From SHVZ01 sp044223515 (GTDB taxonomy: Bacteria > Pseudomonadota > Alphaproteobacteria > SHVZ01): a DNA stretch of 64,000 nucleotides. Positions within the stretch are counted from its first letter, which is position 1. Each line of letters starts with the position of its first letter. The translations under genes were made by a program, and so were the position numbers. This document shows positions 28,294 through 37,420 of this stretch, piece by piece. The notes under the pieces were generated by a model that saw only the letters and a list, made by a program, of their open reading frames with translations, was not told the DNA's origin and made no database searches. The DNA lies in assembly GCA_044223515.1 (NCBI GenBank), contig JBGALV010000002.1:1-64000 (forward strand). Direction: 5' to 3'.

Positions 28294-29064
28294 CTAGTTC
28301 TGGATGCGCACGGTCGAACCGCCGTCGATCACGATGTTCGTGCCCGAGGTCCAGCCGGAGACGGCCGGGCTCGCGAGGAACGCGACGGCGGCAGCGATCT
28401 CCTCGGGCCGGCCGAAGCGGCCGAGCGGGTTCGCCTTCAGCATGCGCTCGTAGCGCTCGGGCTCGTTCTTCTTGCGCTGATCCCAGACGCCGCCCTCGAA
28501 ATAGATCGAGCCTGGAGAGACGGCATTCGAGCGGATGCCCTTCTTCGCCACGTCGTGACTGAGATGCTTCATGTAGGCGAGGATCGCCGACTTGACCGAC
28601 GGATATGGCTTGCGCGGCCCGTAGACCTGCACCGCACCCGTCGTCGCGATGAAGATGACCGAGCCCGCATCAGACGAGCGCTCGATCACGGGCAGCGCCG
28701 CCTCGACACCGTTGACCGTGCCCATGATGTCGGTATCGAGCGCCGTCCGCCAGCCGGCCTCGTCCGAGGTCGCGACGCTGAGTGCGCTGACGTTCGAAAC
28801 GTAGATGTCGAAGCCGCCGAGCGCCTTATCCATGTTGGCGACCCAGCGCCTTATCTCGTCGCCCTTGGAAATGTCGACCGCCTCGCCGGCGGCGTTCACG
28901 CCCTTCTTCTTCAGCGCCTCGACCGTGGCTTTGACGCCGTCGGCGCCACGCGCGCATATGCCGACGTGGCAGCCTTCATCGGCCAGGTAGTCGGCGATGG
29001 CACGGCCGATGCCGCGCGATCCGCCGGTAACGATCGCCTTCCGCCCCTTGAGCTTGAGGTCCAT
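28294..29064 (-). CDS. SDR-family oxidoreductase
   Basis: The 256-residue classical SDR has TGGSRGIGRAIA for cofactor binding and the active-site YPSVK. NNAG is replaced by SNVS and the catalytic-Ser region reads FIATTGAV, with Thr in place of the expected Ser. The end TSGTNIVIDGG is standard. It lies first in the minus-strand operon leading to the RraA-like and M14-type genes, 10 bp from the next, so it probably oxidises or reduces an intermediate of that pathway. Confidence 0.87.
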   Translation of the reverse strand: MDLKLKGRKAIVTGGSRGIGRAIADYLADEGCHVGICARGADGVKATVEALKKKGVNAAGEAVDISKGDEIRRWVANMDKALGGFDIYVSNVSALSVATSDEAGWRTALDTDIMGTVNGVEAALPVIERSSDAGSVIFIATTGAVQVYGPRKPYPSVKSAILAYMKHLSHDVAKKGIRSNAVSPGSIYFEGGVWDQRKKNEPERYERMLKANPLGRFGRPEEIAAAVAFLASPAVSGWTSGTNIVIDGGSTVRIQN

Positions 29065-29226
29065 GAATGTCTTTCCCCGCGGGTGTGGGCGGGAAGTCTA
29101 GCCCCGTTGCGCGACCCCGGGGAAGCGGCCGTGACGGCAACCTCCGCGCGTCGAATTGACACCGCCCCGAATTGACATCGAGAGACCGCCGCCACTAGCG
29201 TTTGCGGCCCTCCCGGAGACCAAACC

Positions 29227-31278
29227 ATGACCGAGCCCTATCGCGGCGACGATAGCCTTGCCTCTCTTCTCCGCTCAGGCGGCGTGACTCTCGACCTCGG
29301 CGAAGTCGGGGAGCGGGTGAAGGGTGCCATCTCCGCCCTCGCCGGCCGGACCACCGAGACTTGGATCGAGCTGATCGCGCCCGATGCCGGGGCCGAGCTT
29401 CGCGGCCAGCTCCTCGCGCTCAAGGACGAGATGCTGAAGGACTCGGATCCCGGCTTCACCGTCGGTCCGGCACCGGGCGAGCGCTTGGCTGATCTCCGCG
29501 CCGAGCTTGCGAAGCGCAATCTCGACGGCTTCCTGATCCCGCGCGGCGACGCCTACCAGAGCGAGTACGTACCGGCCCGCGCCGACCGCCTCCGCTGGTT
29601 GACGGGCTTCACGGGATCGGCGGGGCTCGCGATCGTGCTCCGCGACAAGGCGGCGATCTTCATCGACGGCCGCTACACGATCCAGGTCAAGAAGCAGGTC
29701 GACATGGGCGCCTACGAAGCGCACGACATGGGATCGAGCCCTCCGGCCAACTGGATAGCCTCGAACCTGAAGAAGGGCGCGAAGCTGGGTTTCGACCCCT
29801 GGCTCCATACCGAGCGGCAGATCGAGGCCTATGAGCGGGGCGCCGCCCGCGCCGAGGCCGCCCTGGTCCCGATCGAGTACAACCCCCTCGATCACGCCTG
29901 GCGCCAGCAACCGGCAGTGCCCCTGGGCGCGGTCATGCCCCATGCCGACCACTTCGCCGGCGTCTCCGCCTCGGCCAAGCGTACGGCAATCGCCGAGGGT
30001 CTGGCGAAGAGCAACATCGATGCGGCGGTCGTGACGGCGCCGGATTCGATCGCATGGCTGCTCAACATCCGGGGCGGCGACGTACCGCGCACGCCGCTGC
30101 CGATGAGCTGGGCGATCCTGAAGCGCGACGGAGACGTCGATCTCTTCATCGACCCGCGCAAGCTCACCCGCGCCGCCAAGCAGCACCTGGGCAATCAGGT
30201 GACGGTCAAGGCGCCGGAGTCCTTCCTCGGGTCGCTCGAGGTGCTGGGCAAGGCCGGTGCCACCGTCCAGGTCGATCCCGGCGCTGGCTCGGCGCTCGAG
30301 CGCGAACTCGGCGTCGCCTGGGCCGTCTTCGACCGCCTGAAGAAGAGCGGCGCGACCGTGATCCGCGACATGGATCCCTGCTCGCTGCCGAAGGCGATGA
30401 AGAACGAGGTCGAGATCGAAGGCGCTCGTTCATCCCATCGTCGCGACGCCGCGGCGATCGCGCGCTTCCTCTGCTGGATGGAGAAGACCGCGCCGTCGGG
30501 CAAGCTCACCGAGATCGATGCCGGAAACCAGCTGGACGCATTCCGCCGCGAGGTGAACCTGTTCGTCGAGCCGAGCTTCAACACGATCTCGGCCGCCGGG
30601 CCCAACAGCGCCCTTCCCCACTACCGGCCGAACAAGTCGAGCAACCGGCGGATCGAGCCGCGCGATATCTATCTCTGCGACTCCGGCGGCCAGTTCCATG
30701 ACGGCACAACCGACATCACGCGCACAATCGCGGTCGGTACACCAACACATCATCAGAAGGAGATCTTCACCCACGTCCTGAGATCGCATATCGCGGTCGC
30801 CAGCGCCAAGTTCCCGGACGGCACGCGCGGTGGCCATCTCGACGGGATCGCACGCAAGCCACTCTGGGATGTCGGCCTCGATTTCGGCCATGGCACAGGC
30901 CACGGCGTCGGCAGCTATCTCAATGTCCATGAGGGGCCGCACACGATCTCGACCGCGCCGACCTCGGCGCCGTTCCGGCCGGGCATGATCGTCTCGAACG
31001 AACCTGGCTGCTACCTGGAAGGCGATTTCGGCGTGCGCATCGAGAACCTGATCGTCGCGATTCCGATGGGAACGAAAGGCTCGCGCCCGTTCCTCGCCTT
31101 CGAGACGCTGACCTGCGCGCCGATCGACCTCAACCTGGTCGAGCCAAGCCTTCTGACCAAGGACGAGATCGCCTGGCTCGACACCTATCATCGATGGGTT
31201 CGGGAGATCGTCGCCCCTCAGGTCGAGGCCGAGACCAGGGCCTGGCTTGAGAAGGCGACCCGGCCGCTCGCAGCCTAG
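29227..31278 (+). CDS. M24B aminopeptidase P-family protein
   Basis: The 683-residue protein has two creatinase-like N-terminal domains (starting ERLADLRAELAKRNLDGFLI) and a pita-bread catalytic domain with dinuclear metal ligands in CDSGGQFHDGTTDITRT, GHGTGHGVGSYLNVHEGPH, SNEPGC and GVRIENL. It should remove an N-terminal residue before proline or cleave a related amide. About 80 residues precede the usual start of the family and are unexplained. Its stop overlaps that of the converging ATPase gene in a CTAG. It faces a peptide-type importer, consistent with peptide use. Confidence 0.9.
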   Translation: MTEPYRGDDSLASLLRSGGVTLDLGEVGERVKGAISALAGRTTETWIELIAPDAGAELRGQLLALKDEMLKDSDPGFTVGPAPGERLADLRAELAKRNLDGFLIPRGDAYQSEYVPARADRLRWLTGFTGSAGLAIVLRDKAAIFIDGRYTIQVKKQVDMGAYEAHDMGSSPPANWIASNLKKGAKLGFDPWLHTERQIEAYERGAARAEAALVPIEYNPLDHAWRQQPAVPLGAVMPHADHFAGVSASAKRTAIAEGLAKSNIDAAVVTAPDSIAWLLNIRGGDVPRTPLPMSWAILKRDGDVDLFIDPRKLTRAAKQHLGNQVTVKAPESFLGSLEVLGKAGATVQVDPGAGSALERELGVAWAVFDRLKKSGATVIRDMDPCSLPKAMKNEVEIEGARSSHRRDAAAIARFLCWMEKTAPSGKLTEIDAGNQLDAFRREVNLFVEPSFNTISAAGPNSALPHYRPNKSSNRRIEPRDIYLCDSGGQFHDGTTDITRTIAVGTPTHHQKEIFTHVLRSHIAVASAKFPDGTRGGHLDGIARKPLWDVGLDFGHGTGHGVGSYLNVHEGPHTISTAPTSAPFRPGMIVSNEPGCYLEGDFGVRIENLIVAIPMGTKGSRPFLAFETLTCAPIDLNLVEPSLLTKDEIAWLDTYHRWVREIVAPQVEAETRAWLEKATRPLAA

Positions 31279-32249
31279 AGCAGGTGGCAGGCAGCCTTGT
31301 GGCCTGGCGCGATCTCGCGCATCAGCGGTTCTTCTGAGGCGCAGCGCTCGAAGGCGTAGGGGCAGCGGTCGCGGAAGCGGCATCCGCCGACCGGCGCCTG
31401 CGCGGCCGACAAGCTGCCCTTGATCGGCAGCGGTGCCCGCGACTGGTTTACGTCGGGCACTGGCACCGCCTGGACCAGCGCCTTGGTGTAGGGATGCTGC
31501 GGCCGCTCGACCACGTCGGCCGACGGCCCGTCCTCGACGATCTTGCCGAGATACATCACCACGGTGCGGGCGCAGACGTAACGGACCAGCGCGAAATCGT
31601 GAGAGATGTAGACGGCGGACAACCCCATCGTCGCATGCACGTCGCGCATCACGTTCAGGATGCCGGCACGGACGCTGACGTCGAGCATCGACACCGGCTC
31701 GTCGGCGACGAGAAAGCGCGGCTCCAGCACCAGGGCGCGGGCCAGCACGACGCGCTGGAGCTGACCGCCGGAAAGTTGGTGCGGGTAGCGGTCGTAGTAG
31801 GCATCGACGTCCGACAGCCGCACGCGGCGCATCGCCGTCCACATCCGGTCGGCATGCTCTGCCTCGGAAATGCCGGCGTTCAGCAGCGGCTCGCGCAGCG
31901 CACGATAGATCGTGAAGCGCGGGTTCAGCGCATCGAACGGGTTCTGGAAGACGAGCTGGGCCTGCTGGCGGAAGCGCTTCAGCGAAGGTCCCTTGATCTG
32001 GGCCAGGTCCTCGCCGGCGAACTGGATCGTCCCGGCGGTCGGTGGCGTCAGCTTCAACAGCAGGCGACCGGTCGTGGTCTTGCCGCAGCCGGATTCCCCG
32101 AGCAGGCCGACGGTCTCACCCTCCTCGATGACAAGGTCGATGCCGTCGACGGCACGATTGACAGGATGCTCACCGCGCAGGACCTCGGCGATCCGGCGGG
32201 TGACCGGATAGTGCTTCTCGACACCCCGGGCCTGGATCAGCGGAGCCAT
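31275..32249 (-). CDS. ABC transporter ATP-binding protein, DppF/OppF type (second set)
   Basis: The 324-residue ATPase has Walker A GESGCGKTT, LVFQNPFDALNP, signature LSGGQLQR, Walker B FLVADEPVSMLD and ISHD, plus the Cys-rich C-terminal extension (GGCRFRDRCPYAFERC). It is last in the minus-strand operon from 35124 to 31275 and overlaps the DppD-type gene by 13 bp. Its Walker B has Met where Ala is usual (SALD), a conservative change. Confidence 0.92.
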   Translation of the reverse strand: MAPLIQARGVEKHYPVTRRIAEVLRGEHPVNRAVDGIDLVIEEGETVGLLGESGCGKTTTGRLLLKLTPPTAGTIQFAGEDLAQIKGPSLKRFRQQAQLVFQNPFDALNPRFTIYRALREPLLNAGISEAEHADRMWTAMRRVRLSDVDAYYDRYPHQLSGGQLQRVVLARALVLEPRFLVADEPVSMLDVSVRAGILNVMRDVHATMGLSAVYISHDFALVRYVCARTVVMYLGKIVEDGPSADVVERPQHPYTKALVQAVPVPDVNQSRAPLPIKGSLSAAQAPVGGCRFRDRCPYAFERCASEEPLMREIAPGHKAACHLL

Positions 32250-33241
32250 GTGCTCGCCTCCCCTGCCAGTACGCGCAAACGATCCGCCTCGTTACTCCTC
32301 AGGCACGCCGCGAGGCTCCCGCTTTCGACCGACGCCAGCGGCGGATGGATCTCGCGGCATCGGGGCTCGACGAAGGGACAGCGGTCGGCGAACGCGCAGG
32401 CCGCTGGTGGATGGATCAGGTTCGGTGGCGTTCCCTCGATCGGCACCAGGGTTGCGGTGCCGCCATGCAGCTCCGGGAACGCCTTGTAGAGACCCATCGT
32501 GTACGGATGAAACGGCCGCTTCAGCACCTCGGCGGTCGCGCCGGCCTCAATCACCTCGCCGGCATACATGACGACGACCCGGTCGCTGGCATATGCCACG
32601 ACGCTGATGTCGTGGGTGATCAGGATCACCGAGAGGCCGAGCCGTGACTGCAGCTCCTTGAAGGTGTCGAGCACCTGGCGCTGGATGATCACGTCGAGCG
32701 CGGTCACCGGCTCGTCGGCGATCACCAGCTTGGGCTCGAGCGCCAAGGCCATCGCGATCGCCGCGCGCTGGCGCATGCCGCCTGAATACTGGTGCGGGAA
32801 GTCGCGAAGCCGGCCGGCATCCAGGCCGACCATATCGAACAGCTCGACTGCGCGGCGTTTGGCCGACGCCTTGTCCATGCCGCCGCGCTCGACCAGGATC
32901 TCGGTGATCTGGCTGCCGACGCGGTAGACCGGATCGAGCGAATTCATCGCGCTTTGAGGGATGAAGGCAATGTCGCGCCAACGCCGCGCGGCGAGATCCT
33001 TCGGACTCAGGCTCACCAAGTCGACGCCGTCGAAGATCAGTTTGCCACCGGCGATGCTCGCCGTCTTCGGCATCACGCCCATGATCGCGCGGGCGAGCGT
33101 GGTCTTGCCACAGCCGGACTCGCCGACGACGCCGACCACTTGGCCCTCGGGCACCTCGAAGCTGGCCCCGCGCACGGCCTGGGCCACCCCGCGGTCGGTC
33201 CGGTAGTGGACCTTGAGGTCCTGGACGGAGAGGACGGACAT
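32237..33241 (-). CDS. ABC transporter ATP-binding protein, DppD/OppD type (second set)
   Basis: The 334-residue ATPase has Walker A GESGCGKTT, FIPQSAMNSLDP, signature YSGGMRQR, Walker B LVIADEPVTALD and ITHD, with the C-terminal ACAFADRCPFVEPRC extension. It partners the DppF-type subunit downstream. No binding-protein gene is in this operon, so one of the orphan family-5 proteins in the window probably serves it. Confidence 0.92.
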   Translation of the reverse strand: MSVLSVQDLKVHYRTDRGVAQAVRGASFEVPEGQVVGVVGESGCGKTTLARAIMGVMPKTASIAGGKLIFDGVDLVSLSPKDLAARRWRDIAFIPQSAMNSLDPVYRVGSQITEILVERGGMDKASAKRRAVELFDMVGLDAGRLRDFPHQYSGGMRQRAAIAMALALEPKLVIADEPVTALDVIIQRQVLDTFKELQSRLGLSVILITHDISVVAYASDRVVVMYAGEVIEAGATAEVLKRPFHPYTMGLYKAFPELHGGTATLVPIEGTPPNLIHPPAACAFADRCPFVEPRCREIHPPLASVESGSLAACLRSNEADRLRVLAGEASTWLR

Positions 33242-33245
33242 AAGG

Positions 33246-34154
33246 TCAGTCCCTCAGCTTCGGGAACAGGACTTCCTCGAAGCCGCGGCTGACGAAGAAG
33301 CCGGCAACGACGACGAGGATGATGCAGATGCCGGGCGGCACGAACCAGTGATACCAGCCGCGCGAGAGCGCCTGCGCGGCATAGGCCTGCTGGAGCATCG
33401 AGCCCCAGGAGGCGGTATCGGTCGGCCCGAAGCCTAGGAAGCTGACGCTCGCTTCGGTCAGGATCGCCCAGCCGACCGCGATCGAGCCGTAGACGAAGGA
33501 GAGTGGCAGCACGTTAGGCGCGATGTGGACGAACAGGATGCGGGCCTGGCTCGATCCGGTCACACGCGCCGCCTCGACGAAAGTGCGTTCGCGCAATGAG
33601 AGCACCTGGCTCCGGATGACGCGCGAGGTCGAGGGCCAGACGACCAGCGCCATGCCGATCACCACGTTCCAGACGCTGGGATCGCGGAAGCTCGCCAGCA
33701 CGATCACGAAGGGCAAGAACGGGATACCGAGGGCCACGTCGGCAACGCGCATCAGGATCATGTCTGGGACGCCGCGGAAGAAGCCGGCGACGAGCCCAAC
33801 CAGGGTTCCGATCAGAACGACGGCGAAGGCGGCGGACACGCCGACCAGCAGCGCACTGCGGGCGCCGTAGATCAGCTGCGAGTAGATGTCGCGGCCGAGA
33901 TTGGTGGTGCCGAGGAGGTAGGCACCGAAGGGCGGCTGGTTGGAGGCGACGCGACCGTTGGCGCGATAGAGGATCTGGGTCGGGTCGTGAGTGGCGAGCT
34001 GGTCGGCGAAGATCGCGACGAAGAGGAACACGACGTAGATCAGCATGCCGGCGGTCGCGAACGGATCACTCCGCACCAGCTTCACGAAGCGGCCGAGGCC
34101 TGCGAGCAGGCCGCCGCCGTTCCGTTTCACGGCCGATTCAGCGATGGCCGGCAT
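33246..34154 (-). CDS. ABC transporter permease, DppC/OppC type (second set)
   Basis: The 302-residue protein has an N-terminal membrane helix (ATAGMLIYVVFLFVAIFADQ), the LLGTTNLGRDIYSQLIYGAR signature, an EAA loop (TFVEAARVTGSSQARILFVH) and the C-terminal SFLGFGPTDTASWG. It overlaps the DppB-type gene by 17 bp and lies 4 bp before the ATPase. It forms half of the membrane channel. Confidence 0.92.
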   Translation of the reverse strand: MPAIAESAVKRNGGGLLAGLGRFVKLVRSDPFATAGMLIYVVFLFVAIFADQLATHDPTQILYRANGRVASNQPPFGAYLLGTTNLGRDIYSQLIYGARSALLVGVSAAFAVVLIGTLVGLVAGFFRGVPDMILMRVADVALGIPFLPFVIVLASFRDPSVWNVVIGMALVVWPSTSRVIRSQVLSLRERTFVEAARVTGSSQARILFVHIAPNVLPLSFVYGSIAVGWAILTEASVSFLGFGPTDTASWGSMLQQAYAAQALSRGWYHWFVPPGICIILVVVAGFFVSRGFEEVLFPKLRD

Positions 34155-35124
34155 GGGCGATCCGGGGGTCGAGCAGGCTGTAGAGCAGGTCGGCGACGAA
34201 GTTCATCGTCACCAGGACCGTGGTGATCATCAGGAACGCGCCCTGGGCCAGGGGGTAGTCGCTGGAAGCGACCGCCTCGACCAGCATGCGGCCGAGACCC
34301 GGCCAACTGAAGACGGTCTCGACCACCACGTTGCCGCCGACCGATTGCCCTATGCCAAGCGCGAAGGCGGTCGCCACCGGCAGCAGCGCGTTGCGCGCGG
34401 CATGGCGGATCACGATCGCCCAGGGCGAAAGCCCCTTCATCCGTGCCATGGTGACGAAGTCTTCCTGCATCACCTCGAGCATGTTGGTGCGCATCAGCAG
34501 CAGCGGCAGGCCCTGCAGGTAAAGGGCGAGCGCGATTGCCGGAAGGATCAGGTGGCGGAGGAAGTCGAGCGAGAAGATCCGCGCCCAGTCGCTCGTGAAG
34601 GTCGTGCCGGCCGAGTTGGCGCCGCCGCCGGGAAACCAGCCGAGACCGAAGCTGAAGACCGCCAGCAGCACCATGCCGAGCCAGAACTCGGGCGCCGCGC
34701 GGGTCACCAGCACGATCGGGATGCCGACACCCTCGACGACGGTGCCGCGCTTCCAGGCGAACATCGCCCCCATCAGCACGCCGAAAATATAGGCAACGAT
34801 CAGCGAGCCCATGGTCAGGGCGATGGTGTTCGCGAAGGCGGTCATCACCACCTCGCCGACCGGACGCTTGTAGAAGAAGGACTCGCCCAGATCTCCCTGC
34901 AGCAGGTTGCCGATGAACAGCAGATACTGCTGGATGAGTGACTTATCGAGGCCGAACTGACGGCGGAGCGAATCCGCCTGTTCCGGCGTGAAGGTCGGGC
35001 TGACGAAGGCGGCGAGCGGGCTGCCCGGCATCAGCCGGAAGATCAGGAACAGGATCGTCGCCACCGTCCAAAGGACGAACAGCGTCAAGATCAGCCGGCC
35101 GATGAGTCGCGAGGATCCCTGCAT
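34138..35124 (-). CDS. ABC transporter permease, DppB/OppB type (second set)
   Basis: The 328-residue protein has six predicted membrane segments starting LILTLFVLWTVATILFLIF, a large periplasmic loop with PGSPLAAFVSPTFTPEQADS, an EAA loop (DFVTMARMKGLSPWAIVIRH) and ends LVTMNFVADLLYSLLDPRI. ATG 35124 is used; the open frame extends further upstream but without family character. It is first in its operon and diverges from iorA with a 139-bp intergenic region. Confidence 0.9.
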   Translation of the reverse strand: MQGSSRLIGRLILTLFVLWTVATILFLIFRLMPGSPLAAFVSPTFTPEQADSLRRQFGLDKSLIQQYLLFIGNLLQGDLGESFFYKRPVGEVVMTAFANTIALTMGSLIVAYIFGVLMGAMFAWKRGTVVEGVGIPIVLVTRAAPEFWLGMVLLAVFSFGLGWFPGGGANSAGTTFTSDWARIFSLDFLRHLILPAIALALYLQGLPLLLMRTNMLEVMQEDFVTMARMKGLSPWAIVIRHAARNALLPVATAFALGIGQSVGGNVVVETVFSWPGLGRMLVEAVASSDYPLAQGAFLMITTVLVTMNFVADLLYSLLDPRIAHAGHR

Positions 35125-35263
35125 GCCCGGCGGCACTCTGGGCCAGATGCGGGGGTCCCGGCAAGGGCAAGGACTGCAACTTTCGCTGGCGGAGCCGTCC
35201 TTGACGGCCCCTCCCCGGTCCACAAGAATCCGGCGAGTCTCAACGCATACTCGAGGATCCCCG

Positions 35264-37420
35264 GTGGCCGAACGGTCGTTCAAGAAAGAGGCCGAGAAGC
35301 TGCGCCTCGGTGCCGGCGAGGAATTCCACGGCGAAGGCATCCTTGCCGTGACCAAGGCGCTGCTGCAGTCGGGCGTCGCCTATGTCGCCGGCTATCAGGG
35401 CGCGCCGATCTCGCACCTGATGGACGTGCTGACCGACTCCGCCGACATCCTGAAGGAGCTCGGCGTCCATTTCGAGCATTCGGCCTCCGAGGCGACGGCC
35501 GCAGCGACGCTGGCCGCTTCGGTCAACTACCCGCTCCGCGGTGCCGTCACGTTCAAGTCTACAGTGGGAACGAATGTCGCCTCCGATGCGCTCGCCAACC
35601 TGGCCTCGGGCGGCGTAACCGGCGGCGCCCTCGTCATCGTCGGCGAGGATTACGGCGAAGGTTCCAGCATCATGCAGGAGCGTAGCCACGCCTTCGCAAT
35701 GAAGTCGCAGATCTGGCTGATGGACCCGCGCCCGAACCTGCCCTCGATCGTGAAGGCGGTCGAGGACGGCTTCGAGCTCTCGGAGGCGAGCCGGACGCCG
35801 GTGATGCTGGAGCTCCGCATTCGCGCCTGCCACGTCCATGGCCGCTTCACTGCCAAGGATAACGTCCGGCCCGGCTTCACCCTTCGACAGGCGATGGAGA
35901 ATCCGGTCCGCGACACCAGTCGCATCGTGCTGCCCCCCGCCTCTTACCTCCATGAGAAGGAGAAAATCGAGAGCCGCTGGCCGGCCGCGATCAAGTTCAT
36001 CCAGGAGCACGGGCTCAACGAGTTCTTCGGCGAGGGCGCGGCCGACATCGGCATCATCCTGCAGGGCGGGATTTACAACACGGTCGCCCGTGCGCTCGAG
36101 ATCCTCGGCCTCGCCGACGCCTATGGCGAGAGCCGTATCCCGCTCTACGTGATGAACGTCACCTATCCGCTGGTCGACGACGAGATCAAACGCTTCTGCG
36201 CCGGCAAGCGCACGGTGCTGATGGTCGAGGAAGGCCAGCCGGACTTCATCGAGCAGGCCTTGCACGCGATCCTTCGCAAGGCCGACCTCCAGACGAAGGT
36301 GCATGGCAAGGACGTTCTGCTGAAGGGCGGCGAGTACACCGGCGACGTCGTGCTGCGCGGCGTGCGCCGCTTCATCGAGCAGACGGCACCTAACCTGCTG
36401 CCGGCCGTCCTGCCGGCGATCGCCGCCGAGCCGGGTCTGCCGAAAGCGCCGGCAATCGCCGCCGCCGAGTCCCAGGTGCATCCGCGCCCGCCGTCCTTCT
36501 GTACGGGCTGCCCGGAGCGGCCGATCTTCACCGCGATGAAGCTGGTCGAGCGCGAGCTGGGGCCCCATCACGTCAGCTGCGACATCGGCTGCCATCTCTT
36601 CTCGATCCTGCCGCCGTTCAACATCGGGGCCTCGACCATGGGTTACGGCCTCGGCTGGGCCGGTGCGGCGGCGCTCAACGACCCAAGCTCTTCCAAGCGC
36701 ACGATCAGCGTCATGGGCGACGGTGGCTTCTGGCACAACGGGCTCGCCAGCGGCGTCGGCAATGCGGTGTTCAACCAGACCGACAATGTGCTGGTTATCG
36801 TCGACAACAACTACACCGCGGCGACCGGCGGCCAGGACATCATGTCGTCCAAGGCCGAGAACACCCTGCGGAAGACGCAGAACTCGATCGAGAACGCGGT
36901 GCGTGGTGTCGGCGTCACCTGGGTCAAGTCGATCACCGATACCTATGGCATCGCCCGCATGCGCGACGTGCTGAAGGAAGCACTGACCACCAAGGTCAAG
37001 GGACCGAAAGTGATCATCGCCCAGAGCGAGTGCATGCTGAACAAGCAGCGCCGTGTGCGGCCGCTCGTGCGCGACGCGATCAACAAAGGCCAGCGCGTGG
37101 TGCGCGAGCGCTTCGGCGTCGATCATGACACCTGCACGGGCGACCATTCATGCATCCGACTCTCCGGGTGTCCGTCGCTGTCGGTGAAGACAAATCCCGA
37201 TCCGCTGCGGAAAGACCCGGTCGCGACCGTGCTCGACTCCTGCGTCGGCTGCGGCGTCTGCGGCGAGGTCAGCCATGCCGCCATCCTCTGCCCGTCCTTC
37301 TATCGCGCCGACATCATCAGCAATCCCAGCCGGTGGGACCGGATGGTCGCGAGCCTGCGGCGCAAGGTGATTGGCTTCCTCCAGGATCGGATCGAGCGCC
37401 GGCTCGCCTCGGCCGCCTGA
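35264..37420 (+). CDS. iorA: indolepyruvate:ferredoxin oxidoreductase alpha subunit
   Basis: The 718-residue protein has the pyruvate-oxidoreductase N-terminal domain (GVAYVAGYQGAPISHLMDVL), a middle CTGCPERP motif, the thiamine diphosphate region GDGGFWHNGLASG with DNNYTAATGG, and a C-terminal ferredoxin-like segment (CVGCGVCGEVSHAAILCP plus CTGDHSCIRLSGCPSL). It oxidatively decarboxylates aryl 2-oxoacids to acyl-CoA, passing electrons to ferredoxin. GTG 35264 with GAGG upstream is preferred over the longer frame. It overlaps iorB by 1 bp. With kynureninase in the same island, an aryl amino acid substrate is plausible. Confidence 0.92.
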   Translation: MAERSFKKEAEKLRLGAGEEFHGEGILAVTKALLQSGVAYVAGYQGAPISHLMDVLTDSADILKELGVHFEHSASEATAAATLAASVNYPLRGAVTFKSTVGTNVASDALANLASGGVTGGALVIVGEDYGEGSSIMQERSHAFAMKSQIWLMDPRPNLPSIVKAVEDGFELSEASRTPVMLELRIRACHVHGRFTAKDNVRPGFTLRQAMENPVRDTSRIVLPPASYLHEKEKIESRWPAAIKFIQEHGLNEFFGEGAADIGIILQGGIYNTVARALEILGLADAYGESRIPLYVMNVTYPLVDDEIKRFCAGKRTVLMVEEGQPDFIEQALHAILRKADLQTKVHGKDVLLKGGEYTGDVVLRGVRRFIEQTAPNLLPAVLPAIAAEPGLPKAPAIAAAESQVHPRPPSFCTGCPERPIFTAMKLVERELGPHHVSCDIGCHLFSILPPFNIGASTMGYGLGWAGAAALNDPSSSKRTISVMGDGGFWHNGLASGVGNAVFNQTDNVLVIVDNNYTAATGGQDIMSSKAENTLRKTQNSIENAVRGVGVTWVKSITDTYGIARMRDVLKEALTTKVKGPKVIIAQSECMLNKQRRVRPLVRDAINKGQRVVRERFGVDHDTCTGDHSCIRLSGCPSLSVKTNPDPLRKDPVATVLDSCVGCGVCGEVSHAAILCPSFYRADIISNPSRWDRMVASLRRKVIGFLQDRIERRLASAA

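Noticed and set aside
31275..35124. Second importer as a recent duplicate of the first
   Set aside because: The corresponding subunits differ throughout, including loops and C-terminal extensions, and gene order differs; old paralogues are more likely.
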